Source of the DNA: Bacilli bacterium
Lineage (GTDB): Bacteria; Bacillota; Bacilli; RF39; UBA660
Assembly (NCBI GenBank): GCA_017525855.1
Contig: JAFXSE010000001.1
Span: 7,066 to 71,065 of the forward strand
Direction of reading: 5' to 3'
Length of the DNA: 64,000 bases
The notes below the pieces were generated by a model. The model had not been told where the DNA came from, searched no databases, and saw only the letters and a program-made list of their open reading frames with translations. The position numbers were made by a program, and so were the translations under genes. Positions 52,184 to 60,557 of the stretch are shown piece by piece (position 1 is the first letter of the stretch; the number at the start of each line of letters is the position of its first letter).

Positions 52184-53797
52184 ATGTTTTTTATAATAGT
52201 TTTTTTAATAATAGTTTTATTAAGATATAAGACTAAAAAAAGTCTTCATATGCTACAACAGAATTTATATAATGAAAATAATAGATATATAAAATGGATA
52301 TTTAGAAATATTTCACATTTTTTGAATTTAGAAATAATAACTATTGTATTATCATTTTTAGGTTTGTTTGTCGTTTATGATTTGAGATTATATAGTTTAA
52401 TAGTTAAAATTATTATGTCGCTTATTTATTTTGTTTTAATAGTATTATGGATAAAGAAATTAAAAAAGGAACAAACTAAAAAGCCTTTAGTTTATACTAA
52501 AAGAATTAAAAGATTAATTACTACGATAGTTATGTTATATGCTGTTATTATTGGGTTTATTATTTACTTTAAATTAGATGTTACTAAATCATGGTTAATG
52601 ATTTCTATATTAGTAATTGCAACTTATTTAAATCCATTTGTTATATTTATTGCTAATATAATTAATTATCCTATTGAAAAATTGGTCTATATTTATTATA
52701 AGAGTAAAGCCCAAAATAAAATTAAAAATATGCCTAATTTAAAGATAGTTGGTATTACCGGTAGCTATGGTAAAACTAGTAGTAAAAATATTTTAGCTGA
52801 TATATTGAATATTAAATATAATGCTTTACCTACACCAAGAAATTTGAATACTTATAATGGTTTAATAATGACTATTAATAATAATATGGATAAGTTTACT
52901 GAAATATTTATTGCAGAAATGGGTGCATATGTTAAAGGTGAAATTAAGGGATTATGTAAATTAGTTAAACCACAATATGGTATTTTAACGAGAATTGGAA
53001 CTGCTCATTTGGAGAGTTTTGGAAGTGAAGAAAATATTGTTGAAGGTAAATTTGAATTAATTGAATCTTTGCCAGCTGATGGAGTAGGTGTTCTTAATAA
53101 GGATGATCCGAAACAAGTTTCATATAATTTGAAAAATAATTGTAAAATACTTTGGATTGGTATTGAAGAAGAAGATGTAGATGTTAGGGCACTTAATATT
53201 AAATGTTCTTCAAAGGGTACTATTTTTGATATAAAAGTTAAAGGTGATGATGAGATATATAGTTTTGAGACTAGATTATTAGGAAATCATAATGTTTATA
53301 ATATATTATCAGCTGTTGCTTTAGGATTAGAGTTTGGTATCGGTATGTCAGATTTACAAATTGCAGTTAAAGGTGTTAGACCAGTTGAACATAGATTAGA
53401 GATTAAAAGATTAGGTAACTTTTATATGATTGATGATGCTTATAATTCTAATCCTACTGGTGCTAAAGGGGCTCTTGATGTTTTATCCATGATGCCTGGT
53501 GTGAAAATTGTTGTTACCCCTGGTATGATTGAACTTGGTAAGAAAGAGGATGAATATAATGAGATATTTGGGGAGCAAATTTCTGATGTTAGTGATTATG
53601 TTGTGTTAATAGGTGAGGAAAAAACAAAACCAATATTACATGGTTTAAAAACTAAAAACTTTGATTTAGATAAAGTAGTGGTATATAATGATGTTAGGGA
53701 AGCTTATAAATTTATAAATTCAATTAGTAATAATACAGATAAAGATGTTTATGCTTTATTTGAAAATGACTTGCCTGATATATATAATGAAAAATAG
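52184..53797 (+). CDS. murF: MurF-type ligase with membrane N-terminus
   Basis: 537 residues. The first ~180 residues contain several hydrophobic helices (IIVFLIIVLLR; IITIVLSFLGLFVVYD; IVMLYAVIIGFIIYF) not present in ordinary MurF. Then the Mur-ligase core: VGITGSYGKTSSKNIL (P-loop), EMGAYVKGEIKGL, and DDAYNSNPTGAKGALDVL. It should add D-Ala-D-Ala to UDP-MurNAc-tripeptide. Directly upstream of ddl, which makes that dipeptide, so MurF is the best call over other Mur ligases; membrane anchoring would put the step next to MraY. Confidence 0.85.
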   Translation: MFFIIVFLIIVLLRYKTKKSLHMLQQNLYNENNRYIKWIFRNISHFLNLEIITIVLSFLGLFVVYDLRLYSLIVKIIMSLIYFVLIVLWIKKLKKEQTKKPLVYTKRIKRLITTIVMLYAVIIGFIIYFKLDVTKSWLMISILVIATYLNPFVIFIANIINYPIEKLVYIYYKSKAQNKIKNMPNLKIVGITGSYGKTSSKNILADILNIKYNALPTPRNLNTYNGLIMTINNNMDKFTEIFIAEMGAYVKGEIKGLCKLVKPQYGILTRIGTAHLESFGSEENIVEGKFELIESLPADGVGVLNKDDPKQVSYNLKNNCKILWIGIEEEDVDVRALNIKCSSKGTIFDIKVKGDDEIYSFETRLLGNHNVYNILSAVALGLEFGIGMSDLQIAVKGVRPVEHRLEIKRLGNFYMIDDAYNSNPTGAKGALDVLSMMPGVKIVVTPGMIELGKKEDEYNEIFGEQISDVSDYVVLIGEEKTKPILHGLKTKNFDLDKVVVYNDVREAYKFINSISNNTDKDVYALFENDLPDIYNEK

Positions 53798-53807
53798 GAG
53801 GATGTTC

Positions 53808-55028
53808 ATGAAAATTAGAGTAGGAGTTGTTTTTGGTGGTGAATCAGCAGAGCATGAAGTAAGTATAATTTCTGCTATTCAAGCCATGAATAAAATGAAT
53901 CAAGAAAAATATGATATTATTCCAATATATATAACTAAAGATAGACAGTGGTATACTGGTGAATTATTAAAAGATATTGATTCATATCAGGATTTAGATT
54001 TAATTAGAAAATATGCTACCAATGTAGTATTAGTAGAGAAAGATAATAGGTTTATTTTAGAGAAGAAAAAAGGATTCTTGAAAAAAGAAGTAAATGAAAT
54101 TGATATCGTATTTCCTATAGTACATGGTACTAATGTTGAAGATGGAGTTTTACAAGGTTATTTACAAACTCTTGGTATTCCTTATGTTGGTTCAAATACA
54201 TATGCTAGTGCTGTTGGACAGGATAAAGTATATATGAAAGCTATATTTGAAAAAGAGGGAATACCTATAACTAAATATGTTTGGTTCTATGATACTGATT
54301 ATAGAAATGATCCAGAATCTGTATTAAAGAGAGTTTCAAAACTAAAATATCCATTGATTGTTAAACCGGCTACTACTGGTAGTAGTATTGGAATAAGTTT
54401 TGCTGAGGATGTTGATAAGTTAAAAGAAGCAATTGATGATGCTTCTAATTATGATACTAAAATAATAGTTGAAGAAGTTGTTGATAACTTAAAAGAGGTA
54501 AATATTAGTGTTTTAGGAAACTATGAACATCAAAAATTAAGTGTTATAGAAGAGGTTGTTGGAAATAATAAGTTCTTAACATATGAGGATAAATATATTG
54601 GTGGATCTAAAACTAAAGGTAAGATAGGTATCAAGAGTTTTGCTTCTAATAAAGGTTCTAAAGGAATGTTATCAGCGTCTAGAAAAATTCCAGCAGATTT
54701 ATCTGATAAAGTAAGAGAAGAAGTTGAGCATATTGCATCTCGTGCTTTTAAAGCTTTGGGAAGTGCAGGGTGTGCTAGAATAGATTTCTTAATTGATGAT
54801 AAAAATAATAAAGTTTATATTAACGAAATAAACTCTATTCCTGGTTCACTTGCTTTCTATTTGTGGGAACCTATTGGCAAAGATTATACAGAGTTATTAG
54901 ATGATATGATTAATATAGGTGTAAAAGAGTATAAGAGAAGATCTAGTAAGATTTATACTTTTGATACTAATATATTACAGGGTTTTGCTAATAACAGTTT
55001 AAAAGGTGGAAAGACAAAATTAAGATAG
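53808..55028 (+). CDS. ddl: D-alanine--D-alanine ligase
   Basis: 406 residues from the ATG behind AGGAGG. VGVVFGGESAEHEVSII, ATP-grasp KYPLIVKPATTGSSIG, and INEINSIPGSL are the Ddl signatures. Makes D-Ala-D-Ala for peptidoglycan. A C-terminal tail of about 25 residues after the catalytic core (RRSSKIYTFDTN onward) is extra. Coupled with murF-like; followed by a terminator. Confidence 0.96.
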   Translation: MKIRVGVVFGGESAEHEVSIISAIQAMNKMNQEKYDIIPIYITKDRQWYTGELLKDIDSYQDLDLIRKYATNVVLVEKDNRFILEKKKGFLKKEVNEIDIVFPIVHGTNVEDGVLQGYLQTLGIPYVGSNTYASAVGQDKVYMKAIFEKEGIPITKYVWFYDTDYRNDPESVLKRVSKLKYPLIVKPATTGSSIGISFAEDVDKLKEAIDDASNYDTKIIVEEVVDNLKEVNISVLGNYEHQKLSVIEEVVGNNKFLTYEDKYIGGSKTKGKIGIKSFASNKGSKGMLSASRKIPADLSDKVREEVEHIASRAFKALGSAGCARIDFLIDDKNNKVYINEINSIPGSLAFYLWEPIGKDYTELLDDMINIGVKEYKRRSSKIYTFDTNILQGFANNSLKGGKTKLR

Positions 55029-55047
55029 GTTATACTATCTTTTTTTG
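55022..55047 (+). terminator. Terminator after ddl
   Basis: AAGATAG/CTATCTT stem, six-base loop, T run; overlaps the stop codon. Confidence 0.8.
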
Positions 55048-55067
55048 AATTATAGGAGTAGATAATT

Positions 55068-55622
55068 ATGAAGAGAATTAGTTTTGATAGTTTAAAAAGA
55101 TATTATTTAATCTTTATGATGTATGCTGTCATAGGATGGATATATGAAGTTTTTTTAGAAGTTGTTGTTTATAGGTGGGGATTTAGTAATAGAGGAGTGC
55201 TTTTTGGCCCTTATTGTCCTGTATATGGTGTTGGTGCATTGTTGTTTATTTTCTTGATTTATCCAATCATTAAGAATAAATCAATCAAAACAAAAGTACT
55301 TATGATACCTATAATATTTGTTTTGTGTGCCTTATTGGCTACAGCTTTGGAACTTATTACATCTTATTTGTGTGAATTCTTTTTAGGAAGTTGGCCTTGG
55401 CAAACATATGCTGATTATAAATATAATTTTCAGGCAAGAGTTGCTTTGTCACCTTCAATAAGATTTGGTATTGGAGGAGTTGTTTTCTTATATTTATTAG
55501 AACCAGTATTTGAGAGAGTGGTTAATAAGATTAATAGTAAGAAGTTAAATATATTATTTTGGTCAATATTAATAATTTTCATTATTGATTTAGTTGCGTT
55601 AATATTGAAGAGTATTTTTTAA
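55068..55622 (+). CDS. Putative ABC transporter permease (CmpB family)
   Basis: 184 residues with five membrane segments. YAVIGWIYEVFLEV, NRGVLFGPYCPVYGVGALL and FLGSWPWQTYADYKYNFQAR with RFGIGGVVFLYLLEP match the PF06541 putative ABC-transporter permease family. No ATPase partner is near. Starts soon after ddl but behind the terminator. Confidence 0.82.
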   Translation: MKRISFDSLKRYYLIFMMYAVIGWIYEVFLEVVVYRWGFSNRGVLFGPYCPVYGVGALLFIFLIYPIIKNKSIKTKVLMIPIIFVLCALLATALELITSYLCEFFLGSWPWQTYADYKYNFQARVALSPSIRFGIGGVVFLYLLEPVFERVVNKINSKKLNILFWSILIIFIIDLVALILKSIF

Positions 55623-55635
55623 GGGTATAATAAAA

Positions 55636-55660
55636 AGTCAGGTTTTCCTGACTCTTTTTA
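55636..55660. terminator. Bidirectional terminator
   Basis: AGTCAGG/CCTGACT stem with TTTT loop and flanking A and T runs, between convergent genes. Confidence 0.85.
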
Positions 55661-56329
55661 TTTAGAAGTTTTAGTTACAAATCTGTAAAATAGTCCAGCT
55701 AGTATGCATCCTATTATAGGTGCTAGTATGAATAACCATACTTGACTAAGAGCAGTACCACCTTGTATTATAGCTGGTGCTAGACTTCTTGCTGGATTTA
55801 CAGAAGTTCCAGTGAATGGAATTCCAAATAAGTGAACTAATGTTAATGTTAATCCTATTACTATACCAGTAGCGTGTCCATTTTCTTTTTTATCTGTTAC
55901 TCCTAAGATAGTTGTAACAAAGATAAATGTTAGAATTATTTCTGTTATTAGGGCTATTAACCATGTTACTTCAGTACCATTAGGTAATGATCCTCCATAT
56001 GAATTAGCACCTAGACTGTTGAAGTTTCCTAGTAATAATCCTAATACTAGTGAACCAGCAAGAGCTCCTAAAACTTGCGAAATGATATATTTTACACATT
56101 CTGCAACACTCATTTTTCCAGCTACTGTCATGCCAATGGATACAGCTGGATTGATATGACAACCTGATACATTACCAATTGAATATGCCATAGCTACAAT
56201 AACCAATCCAAAGGCTAGTGAAACGGCTACAATACCAGCTGGTGTTGTGCATCCTACAATAACAGCAACACCACATGCGATTAGAACTAATGTAAAAGTT
56301 CCAACAAACTCTGAAATATATTTTTTCAT
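55658..56329 (-). CDS. aqpZ: Aquaporin (MIP family)
   Basis: 223 residues from the ATG behind AAAGGAGGAAATA. Six membrane segments with both NPA boxes (CHINPAVSIG and SVNPARSLAPA) in the expected halves. Residues near the second box (PARSL) and the overall size fit AqpZ-type water channels better than glycerol facilitators, which have longer loops. No glycerol genes are adjacent. Substrate assigned from these features only. Confidence 0.88.
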   Translation of the reverse strand: MKKYISEFVGTFTLVLIACGVAVIVGCTTPAGIVAVSLAFGLVIVAMAYSIGNVSGCHINPAVSIGMTVAGKMSVAECVKYIISQVLGALAGSLVLGLLLGNFNSLGANSYGGSLPNGTEVTWLIALITEIILTFIFVTTILGVTDKKENGHATGIVIGLTLTLVHLFGIPFTGTSVNPARSLAPAIIQGGTALSQVWLFILAPIIGCILAGLFYRFVTKTSK

Positions 56330-56432
56330 TATTTCCTCCTTTGATTTCATTATATAAATATATGCTTTTAAATGCAATATATTATGTTGCTTTTTGTTTT
56401 TTGCATTTATCAAGTTTCTTTCAATAAAATAA

Positions 56433-56458
56433 AAAACGACTTTTTAACAAGTCGTTTT
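56433..56458. terminator. Bidirectional terminator beside tRNA-Lys
   Basis: AAAACGACTT/AAGTCGTTTT stem, six-base loop. Confidence 0.8.
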
Positions 56459-56468
56459 ATTTTTAAAA

Positions 56469-56544
56469 TGGTGTCCCCTTGCGGGCTCGAACCGCAGACC
56501 CACTGATTAAGAGTCAGTTGCTCTACCAACTGAGCTAAGGAGAC
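56469..56544 (-). tRNA. tRNA-Lys(CTT)
   Basis: 76 bases with encoded CCA. Acceptor GTCTCCT/AGGGGAC, anticodon loop around CTT, TAGCTCAG D-arm. Reads AAG. Confidence 0.96.
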
Positions 56545-56683
56545 ATGAAATATTACGTTTTTAATTATAACACAAAATATTTTTTTTGCATAGTTTTTTT
56601 ATTAAAAACATTCAAAAAAGCTTGATTTATATATTTTTTTGTTATAATATAATCTTGTCATTTGAAAAAATGATAAAAACTTC

Positions 56684-56712
56684 TTGATTTTATTTCCATA
56701 TTGCGATATACT
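56684..56712 (+). promoter_or_regulatory. Promoter of the Ile-Asn-Glu tRNA group
   Basis: TTGATT, 17-bp spacer, TATACT at 56707-56712, 22 bases before the first tRNA. Confidence 0.7.
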
Positions 56713-56733
56713 TTAGAAGTATCTTATTTATGT

Positions 56734-56810
<77 letters not shown>

Positions 56811-56813
56811 TTT

Positions 56814-56890
56814 GCCTCAATAGCTCAGTTGGTTAGAGCACTTGACTGTTAATCAAGGGGTCCTAGGTTCAAGTCCTAGTTGAGGCGCCA
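56814..56890 (+). tRNA. tRNA-Asn(GTT)
   Basis: Acceptor GCCTCAA/TTGAGGC, anticodon GTT, CCA encoded; three bases after tRNA-Ile. Confidence 0.97.
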
Positions 56891-56893
56891 TAT

Positions 56894-56970
56894 GGCGAGT
56901 TGGTGAAGCGGCTTAACACACTGCCCTTTCACGGCAGCATTCACGGATTCGAATTCCGTACTCGTCACCA
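56894..56970 (+). tRNA. tRNA-Glu(TTC)
   Basis: Acceptor GGCGAGT/ACTCGTC, anticodon TTC, CCA encoded; last of the group. Confidence 0.96.
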
Positions 56971-56982
56971 ATATGTTTAATT

Positions 56983-57014
56983 CCGTTGTATTTTATAACA
57001 ACGGTTTTTATTTT
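56983..57014 (+). terminator. Terminator of the Ile-Asn-Glu tRNA group
   Basis: CCGTTGT/ACAACGG stem, eight-base loop, T run. Confidence 0.85.
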
Positions 57015-57021
57015 TTAAGTG

Positions 57022-57050
57022 TTGACATTACTTAATATTTAAGGTAATAT
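57022..57050 (+). promoter_or_regulatory. Promoter of tRNA-Ser
   Basis: Perfect TTGACA, 17-bp spacer, TAATAT at 57045-57050. Confidence 0.75.
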
Positions 57051-57083
57051 TATAAGTGCGAAAGAAAGCATTTATATATTTAT

Positions 57084-57174
57084 GGAGCAGTACTCAAGAG
57101 GCTGAAGAGGCGCCCCTGCTAAGGGTGTAGGTCGGGCAACTGGCGCGAGGGTTCAAATCCCTCCTGCTCCGCCA
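57084..57174 (+). tRNA. tRNA-Ser(GCT)
   Basis: 91 bases with a long variable arm, acceptor GGAGCAG/CTGCTCC, anticodon GCT, CCA encoded. Reads AGC/AGU. Confidence 0.96.
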
Positions 57175-57183
57175 TATGATTTT

Positions 57184-57210
57184 AACCATTGTTAACAATG
57201 GTTTTTATTT
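57184..57210 (+). terminator. Terminator after tRNA-Ser
   Basis: Twenty-base perfect palindrome AACCATTGTTAACAATGGTT and T tract. Confidence 0.8.
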
Positions 57211-57232
57211 TATGTATTATAGTGAGGAATTT

Positions 57233-58075
57233 ATGAAACTAATAGTTAAAGATAAAAGTTTATTATTAGAATATTTGGAAAATAATTTGGATATGTCACG
57301 TAAAAATCTTAAAAACTATCTTAAGAATGGTTCAATATATGTTGATGGAGTAAGAACTACTAAATTTGATTATCCACTTAATAAAAATTCAATAATTCAA
57401 ATTAATACTAATAGTAAAAATTCAAAACAATTACCATTTGATATTTTATATGAAGATGAAAATATTATTGTTGTAGATAAACCAAGTGGTATATTGTCTA
57501 TTGCTACAAATAAAGAAAAAGAGTTAACTGTGTATCATTTGTTAAGAGAATATTTAAAGAGTAAAAACAAGAATGCTAAAGTGTTTGTGATACATCGTCT
57601 AGATAAAGATACTAGTGGAGTGTTAATGTTTGCTAAAAATGAATATAGTAAAAACTTATTTCAAAAAGATTGGGATAAATTAGTTAGTGAAAGAAGTTAT
57701 ATTGCTATTGTTCATGGAATTATGATTGAGAAAGAGAAAACACTAGTTAATTATTTAAAAGAAACTACTACTAATTTAGTATATATCTCCCGTAATAATG
57801 ATGGAAAAAAAGCAATTACTTCTTATAAGGTATTAAAAGAAAAAAATGATTTATCAAAATTAAGAATTTATATTCAAACAGGTAGAAAAAATCAGATACG
57901 TGTACAGCTTTCTCATATAGAACATCCTATTTTAGGTGATAAAAAGTATGGTGCTGACTCAGAAAAAAGATTGTTTTTGCATGCAGATAGATTAACTGTT
58001 TATAATCCAATATTAAAAACGAAGATGAGTTTTGTTAGTAAAGTTCCATATATATTTGATACAAAACTAAAATAA
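57233..58075 (+). CDS. RluA/RluD-family pseudouridine synthase
   Basis: 280 residues. The N-terminal S4 domain (MSRKNLKNYLKNGSIYVDG) is followed by the synthase domain with catalytic Asp in VIHRLDKDTSGVLMFAK and the RKNQIRVQLSHIEHPILGDKKYG block. Isomerises uridines in rRNA; the exact site is not clear. ATG 57233 follows GTGAGGAA; a longer frame begins at 57176. Its terminator contains the sigG ribosome site. Confidence 0.93.
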   Translation: MKLIVKDKSLLLEYLENNLDMSRKNLKNYLKNGSIYVDGVRTTKFDYPLNKNSIIQINTNSKNSKQLPFDILYEDENIIVVDKPSGILSIATNKEKELTVYHLLREYLKSKNKNAKVFVIHRLDKDTSGVLMFAKNEYSKNLFQKDWDKLVSERSYIAIVHGIMIEKEKTLVNYLKETTTNLVYISRNNDGKKAITSYKVLKEKNDLSKLRIYIQTGRKNQIRVQLSHIEHPILGDKKYGADSEKRLFLHADRLTVYNPILKTKMSFVSKVPYIFDTKLK

Positions 58076-58093
58076 AATGTATAAATGATAGAG

Positions 58094-58125
58094 AAATCTC
58101 CTTAATATATTTGAGGAGATTTTTT
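58094..58125 (+). terminator. Terminator whose 3' arm holds the sigG ribosome site
   Basis: Stem AAATCTCC/GGAGATTT (58094-58101 and 58115-58122) then T run, ending just before the sigG ATG. It can terminate read-through from the upstream gene and, if transcribed whole, hide the GGAG of sigG. Confidence 0.75.
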
Positions 58126-58902
58126 ATGGCAAAAAATAAAGTTGAAATTACAGGTATTAATACAAAAGATATTATAGTTCTTAAAAAGGATGAAATGCAT
58201 GAATTATTTAAAAAAACAAGAAATGGTGATAGTAAGGCTCGAGAATTACTGGTTGAAGGGAATTTAAAACTTGTTTTATCTATTTTAAAAAAATTTACAT
58301 CTAGAATAGATAATATGGATGATTTATTTCAAATAGGGTGTGTAGGATTGGTGAAAGCTATAGATAATTTTGATTTAAGTTATGATGTAAAATTTTCAAC
58401 ATATGCTGTACCTATGATTGAAGGTGAAATAAGGAGATATTTAAGGGATAATACTAGTTTAAGAATTAGTCGATCATTAAAAGATATTGCATATAAAAGT
58501 TTAAAATTTCAAGACGAATATTTGAAGGAATATGGAAAAATGCCTGACTATGAACAAATAGCTTTAAAACTTGGTGTTAGTAATTATGATGTTATGTTGG
58601 CTCTTGAATCTTTAAAAGATCCTGTTAGTATGTATGAGGCTATATATAATGATGGTGGAGATACAATATATGTTTGTGATCAAATTGAAGATAAAAAAAC
58701 AAATAGTAAAGATATTGAATTAAGAATATCGGTTAATGATGCTATTAGTAAATTGAATGAAAGAGAACAATTTATTTTAGATGAAAGATTTGTAGTTGGG
58801 AAAACACAAATGGAAGTGGCAGATGAATTAATGATTAGTCAAGCTCAAGTTTCAAGACTTGAACATAATGCAATTAAACAGCTTAAGAAAGTATTACATT
58901 AG
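58126..58902 (+). CDS. sigG: Sporulation sigma factor SigG
   Basis: 258 residues, full length, sigma-70 regions 2-4. KNKVEITGINTKD at the start, NFDLSYDVKFSTYAVPMIEG, IRRYLRDNTSLRISRSLKDI, and GKTQMEVADELMISQAQVSR closely follow Bacillus sigma-G, the late forespore factor. The ATG lies right after a hairpin that can cover the ribosome site; a GTATA at 58079-58083 resembles the sigma-F -35, but no convincing -10 was seen. A ylmC-type gene follows, as in Bacillus. sigE is not adjacent here. Confidence 0.96.
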   Translation: MAKNKVEITGINTKDIIVLKKDEMHELFKKTRNGDSKARELLVEGNLKLVLSILKKFTSRIDNMDDLFQIGCVGLVKAIDNFDLSYDVKFSTYAVPMIEGEIRRYLRDNTSLRISRSLKDIAYKSLKFQDEYLKEYGKMPDYEQIALKLGVSNYDVMLALESLKDPVSMYEAIYNDGGDTIYVCDQIEDKKTNSKDIELRISVNDAISKLNEREQFILDERFVVGKTQMEVADELMISQAQVSRLEHNAIKQLKKVLH

Positions 58903-58945
58903 TAATAGTGCACTCTTTATTTCATATAATACTATAGGTGATAAT

Positions 58946-59176
58946 ATGCGTTTATCGGATTTACAAAATAAGAATTTAGTAAATATTAATAATGGAAAAA
59001 ATATAGGTAATATAATAGATGTAAATATAGATTATGAAAATGGAAGTATTAAATCATTTATAATAGAGTCTAAAGGTAATGTGTTTACCTTTTTAAATAG
59101 AGATACTGATTTAGAGGTAAAATGGAATGATATTGAAAAAATAGGTGAGGATGTTATATTAGTTAATGTCAAATAG
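58946..59176 (+). CDS. YlmC/YmxH-family PRC-barrel protein
   Basis: 76 residues, one PRC-barrel: MRLSDLQNKNLVNINNGKNI and FIIESKGNVFTFL. YlmC/YmxH proteins are found next to sporulation genes and sigG in many spore formers; their molecular role is unknown. ATG 58946 follows AGGTGATAAT. A CATATAAT at 58923-58930 could be a sigma-A -10 or a sporulation -10; in this AT-rich DNA that cannot be decided. Overlaps yunB by 11 bases. Confidence 0.85.
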   Translation: MRLSDLQNKNLVNINNGKNIGNIIDVNIDYENGSIKSFIIESKGNVFTFLNRDTDLEVKWNDIEKIGEDVILVNVK

Positions 59177-59894
59177 AAAAAAAATCTTTCTTTTTTTTAT
59201 AATAATCATAGTGTCTTTAACATTTGGTTTCCTTTTATCAATTGAGTTTAAACATAAATATAAGAAAAAGTTAGAAAAATATGCAATTAATGAAACAAAA
59301 CATTTTATTGTTAATCTGGTAAAAGAAATAGTTAATAATTCTTATGAAGATAAGTATGATGAAAAAATATTTGCAATAACTAGAAATAATTACGATGAAA
59401 TAGAAATAATTGATTTTAATACTAAAGAAGTAAATAAAATATTGGAAAAGATTACAATTAATATTGAAAAGAATCTAAACTTTTTAGAAAAGTCTCAAAT
59501 AGAAAATATTCTTTATTTAGATAATGAGTTTAAAGGTAGAAACTATAAGTTTTTAAAAAAAGGTGTTTTATTTGATCTTGGCGATGATTTTTTTAATGAA
59601 AAGTTTATTTTTAGTAGTGATACTAAGATTCCTGTTAAGTTATCTTTTATAGGGAATGTATATACTTCAATATCTACTAATATTAAAAATTATGGTTATA
59701 ATAGTGCTTATTTAGAGGTTAATATTTTGGTTGAAATAAAAGAAAAAGTTAAACTTCCTACTTCTTCTTTTGAGTATACTATAAAACAAAGGTATCCTAT
59801 TGCTGTTAAAATAATACAAGGAAATGTTCCAAATTATTATAATAATCAGTTTAGTAGTAGTTCTAATTCTTATTCTTTACCAATAAAAAAATAA
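59166..59894 (+). CDS. yunB: Sporulation protein YunB
   Basis: 242 residues. N-terminal membrane anchor (IFLFFIIIIVSLTFGFLLS), then the YunB pattern: NYDEIEIIDFNTKEVNKIL, KIPVKLSFIGNVYTSIST, AYLEVNILVEI and PIAVKIIQGNVPNYY. YunB is a sigma-E-controlled membrane protein of the mother cell of unknown molecular function. Translation couples to the preceding YlmC-type gene. The end is Ser/Asn-rich. yutD follows, which is near yunB in Bacillus too. Confidence 0.88.
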   Translation: MSNRKKIFLFFIIIIVSLTFGFLLSIEFKHKYKKKLEKYAINETKHFIVNLVKEIVNNSYEDKYDEKIFAITRNNYDEIEIIDFNTKEVNKILEKITINIEKNLNFLEKSQIENILYLDNEFKGRNYKFLKKGVLFDLGDDFFNEKFIFSSDTKIPVKLSFIGNVYTSISTNIKNYGYNSAYLEVNILVEIKEKVKLPTSSFEYTIKQRYPIAVKIIQGNVPNYYNNQFSSSSNSYSLPIKK

Positions 59895-59919
59895 TTGTTA
59901 TAATTATGATGGTGAGAGT

Positions 59920-60201
59920 ATGAAAAAAATTAAAATATGTGATAGGGAATATGAAATAATTGAGGACTATGGGGATTGCATAAATATAGATGAAATAGAA
60001 TATTTATTTACTTCTTATTTTGAGACATATGATTATATTTGTGGTGATTATTCATATGATAAGCTTAGATTAAAAGGGTTTAATGATAAGGGAAATAAAA
60101 TGTTTAATAAAATTAATGATATTTCAAATTATGAAAGTTATATTGAAGAATTATGTAGCTATAAAGCTAAACATTTTTTGCTAAAAAAAGTCAATAAATA
60201 G
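59920..60201 (+). CDS. yutD: YutD-like domain protein
   Basis: 93 residues. YEIIEDYGDCINIDEIEYLF, TYDYICGDYSYDKLRLKGF are the YutD (DUF1027) signature. Small cytoplasmic protein of unknown function, linked to the lytH/yunB area in Bacillus. GGTGAGAG ribosome site; likely in one transcript with yunB. Confidence 0.85.
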   Translation: MKKIKICDREYEIIEDYGDCINIDEIEYLFTSYFETYDYICGDYSYDKLRLKGFNDKGNKMFNKINDISNYESYIEELCSYKAKHFLLKKVNK

Positions 60202-60264
60202 TTGAAATAATTGTAATTTATGTTAAAATGATTATATATGATAATAAAGGGAGGACATTAAACT

Positions 60265-60540
60265 ATGGATGATAAAAAGATTATGTCAATTGTGAATGAG
60301 GATGGACAATCAGAAGATGTAGAAGTAATTTTAGCTTTTGAATTTAAAGATAACAAAAAGGAATATGTTGTATATACTAAAAACGAAAAAGATGAAAATG
60401 GTAATGTTACTGTTTATGTTTCAAATGTTGATCGTTCTGATGGTGAACCTAAATTATTAGGTGTTGATAGTGAAAGTGAATGGGAACGTATAAAAGATGT
60501 ATTACGTGAATTATCAAAACCTGAAGAAGAGACAGAGTAA
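60265..60540 (+). CDS. DUF1292 protein (YrzB-like)
   Basis: 91 residues, acidic. VILAFEFKDNKKEYVVYTKN and ESEWERIKDVLRELSK fit DUF1292 (YrzB), which in Bacilli lies by the yrrK/yrzL ruvX-like group. Function unknown. GGGAGG upstream; the coiled-coil gene follows 17 bases after with AGGAGG. Confidence 0.88.
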   Translation: MDDKKIMSIVNEDGQSEDVEVILAFEFKDNKKEYVVYTKNEKDENGNVTVYVSNVDRSDGEPKLLGVDSESEWERIKDVLRELSKPEEETE

Positions 60541-60557
60541 GAACAGGAGGTTTTACT

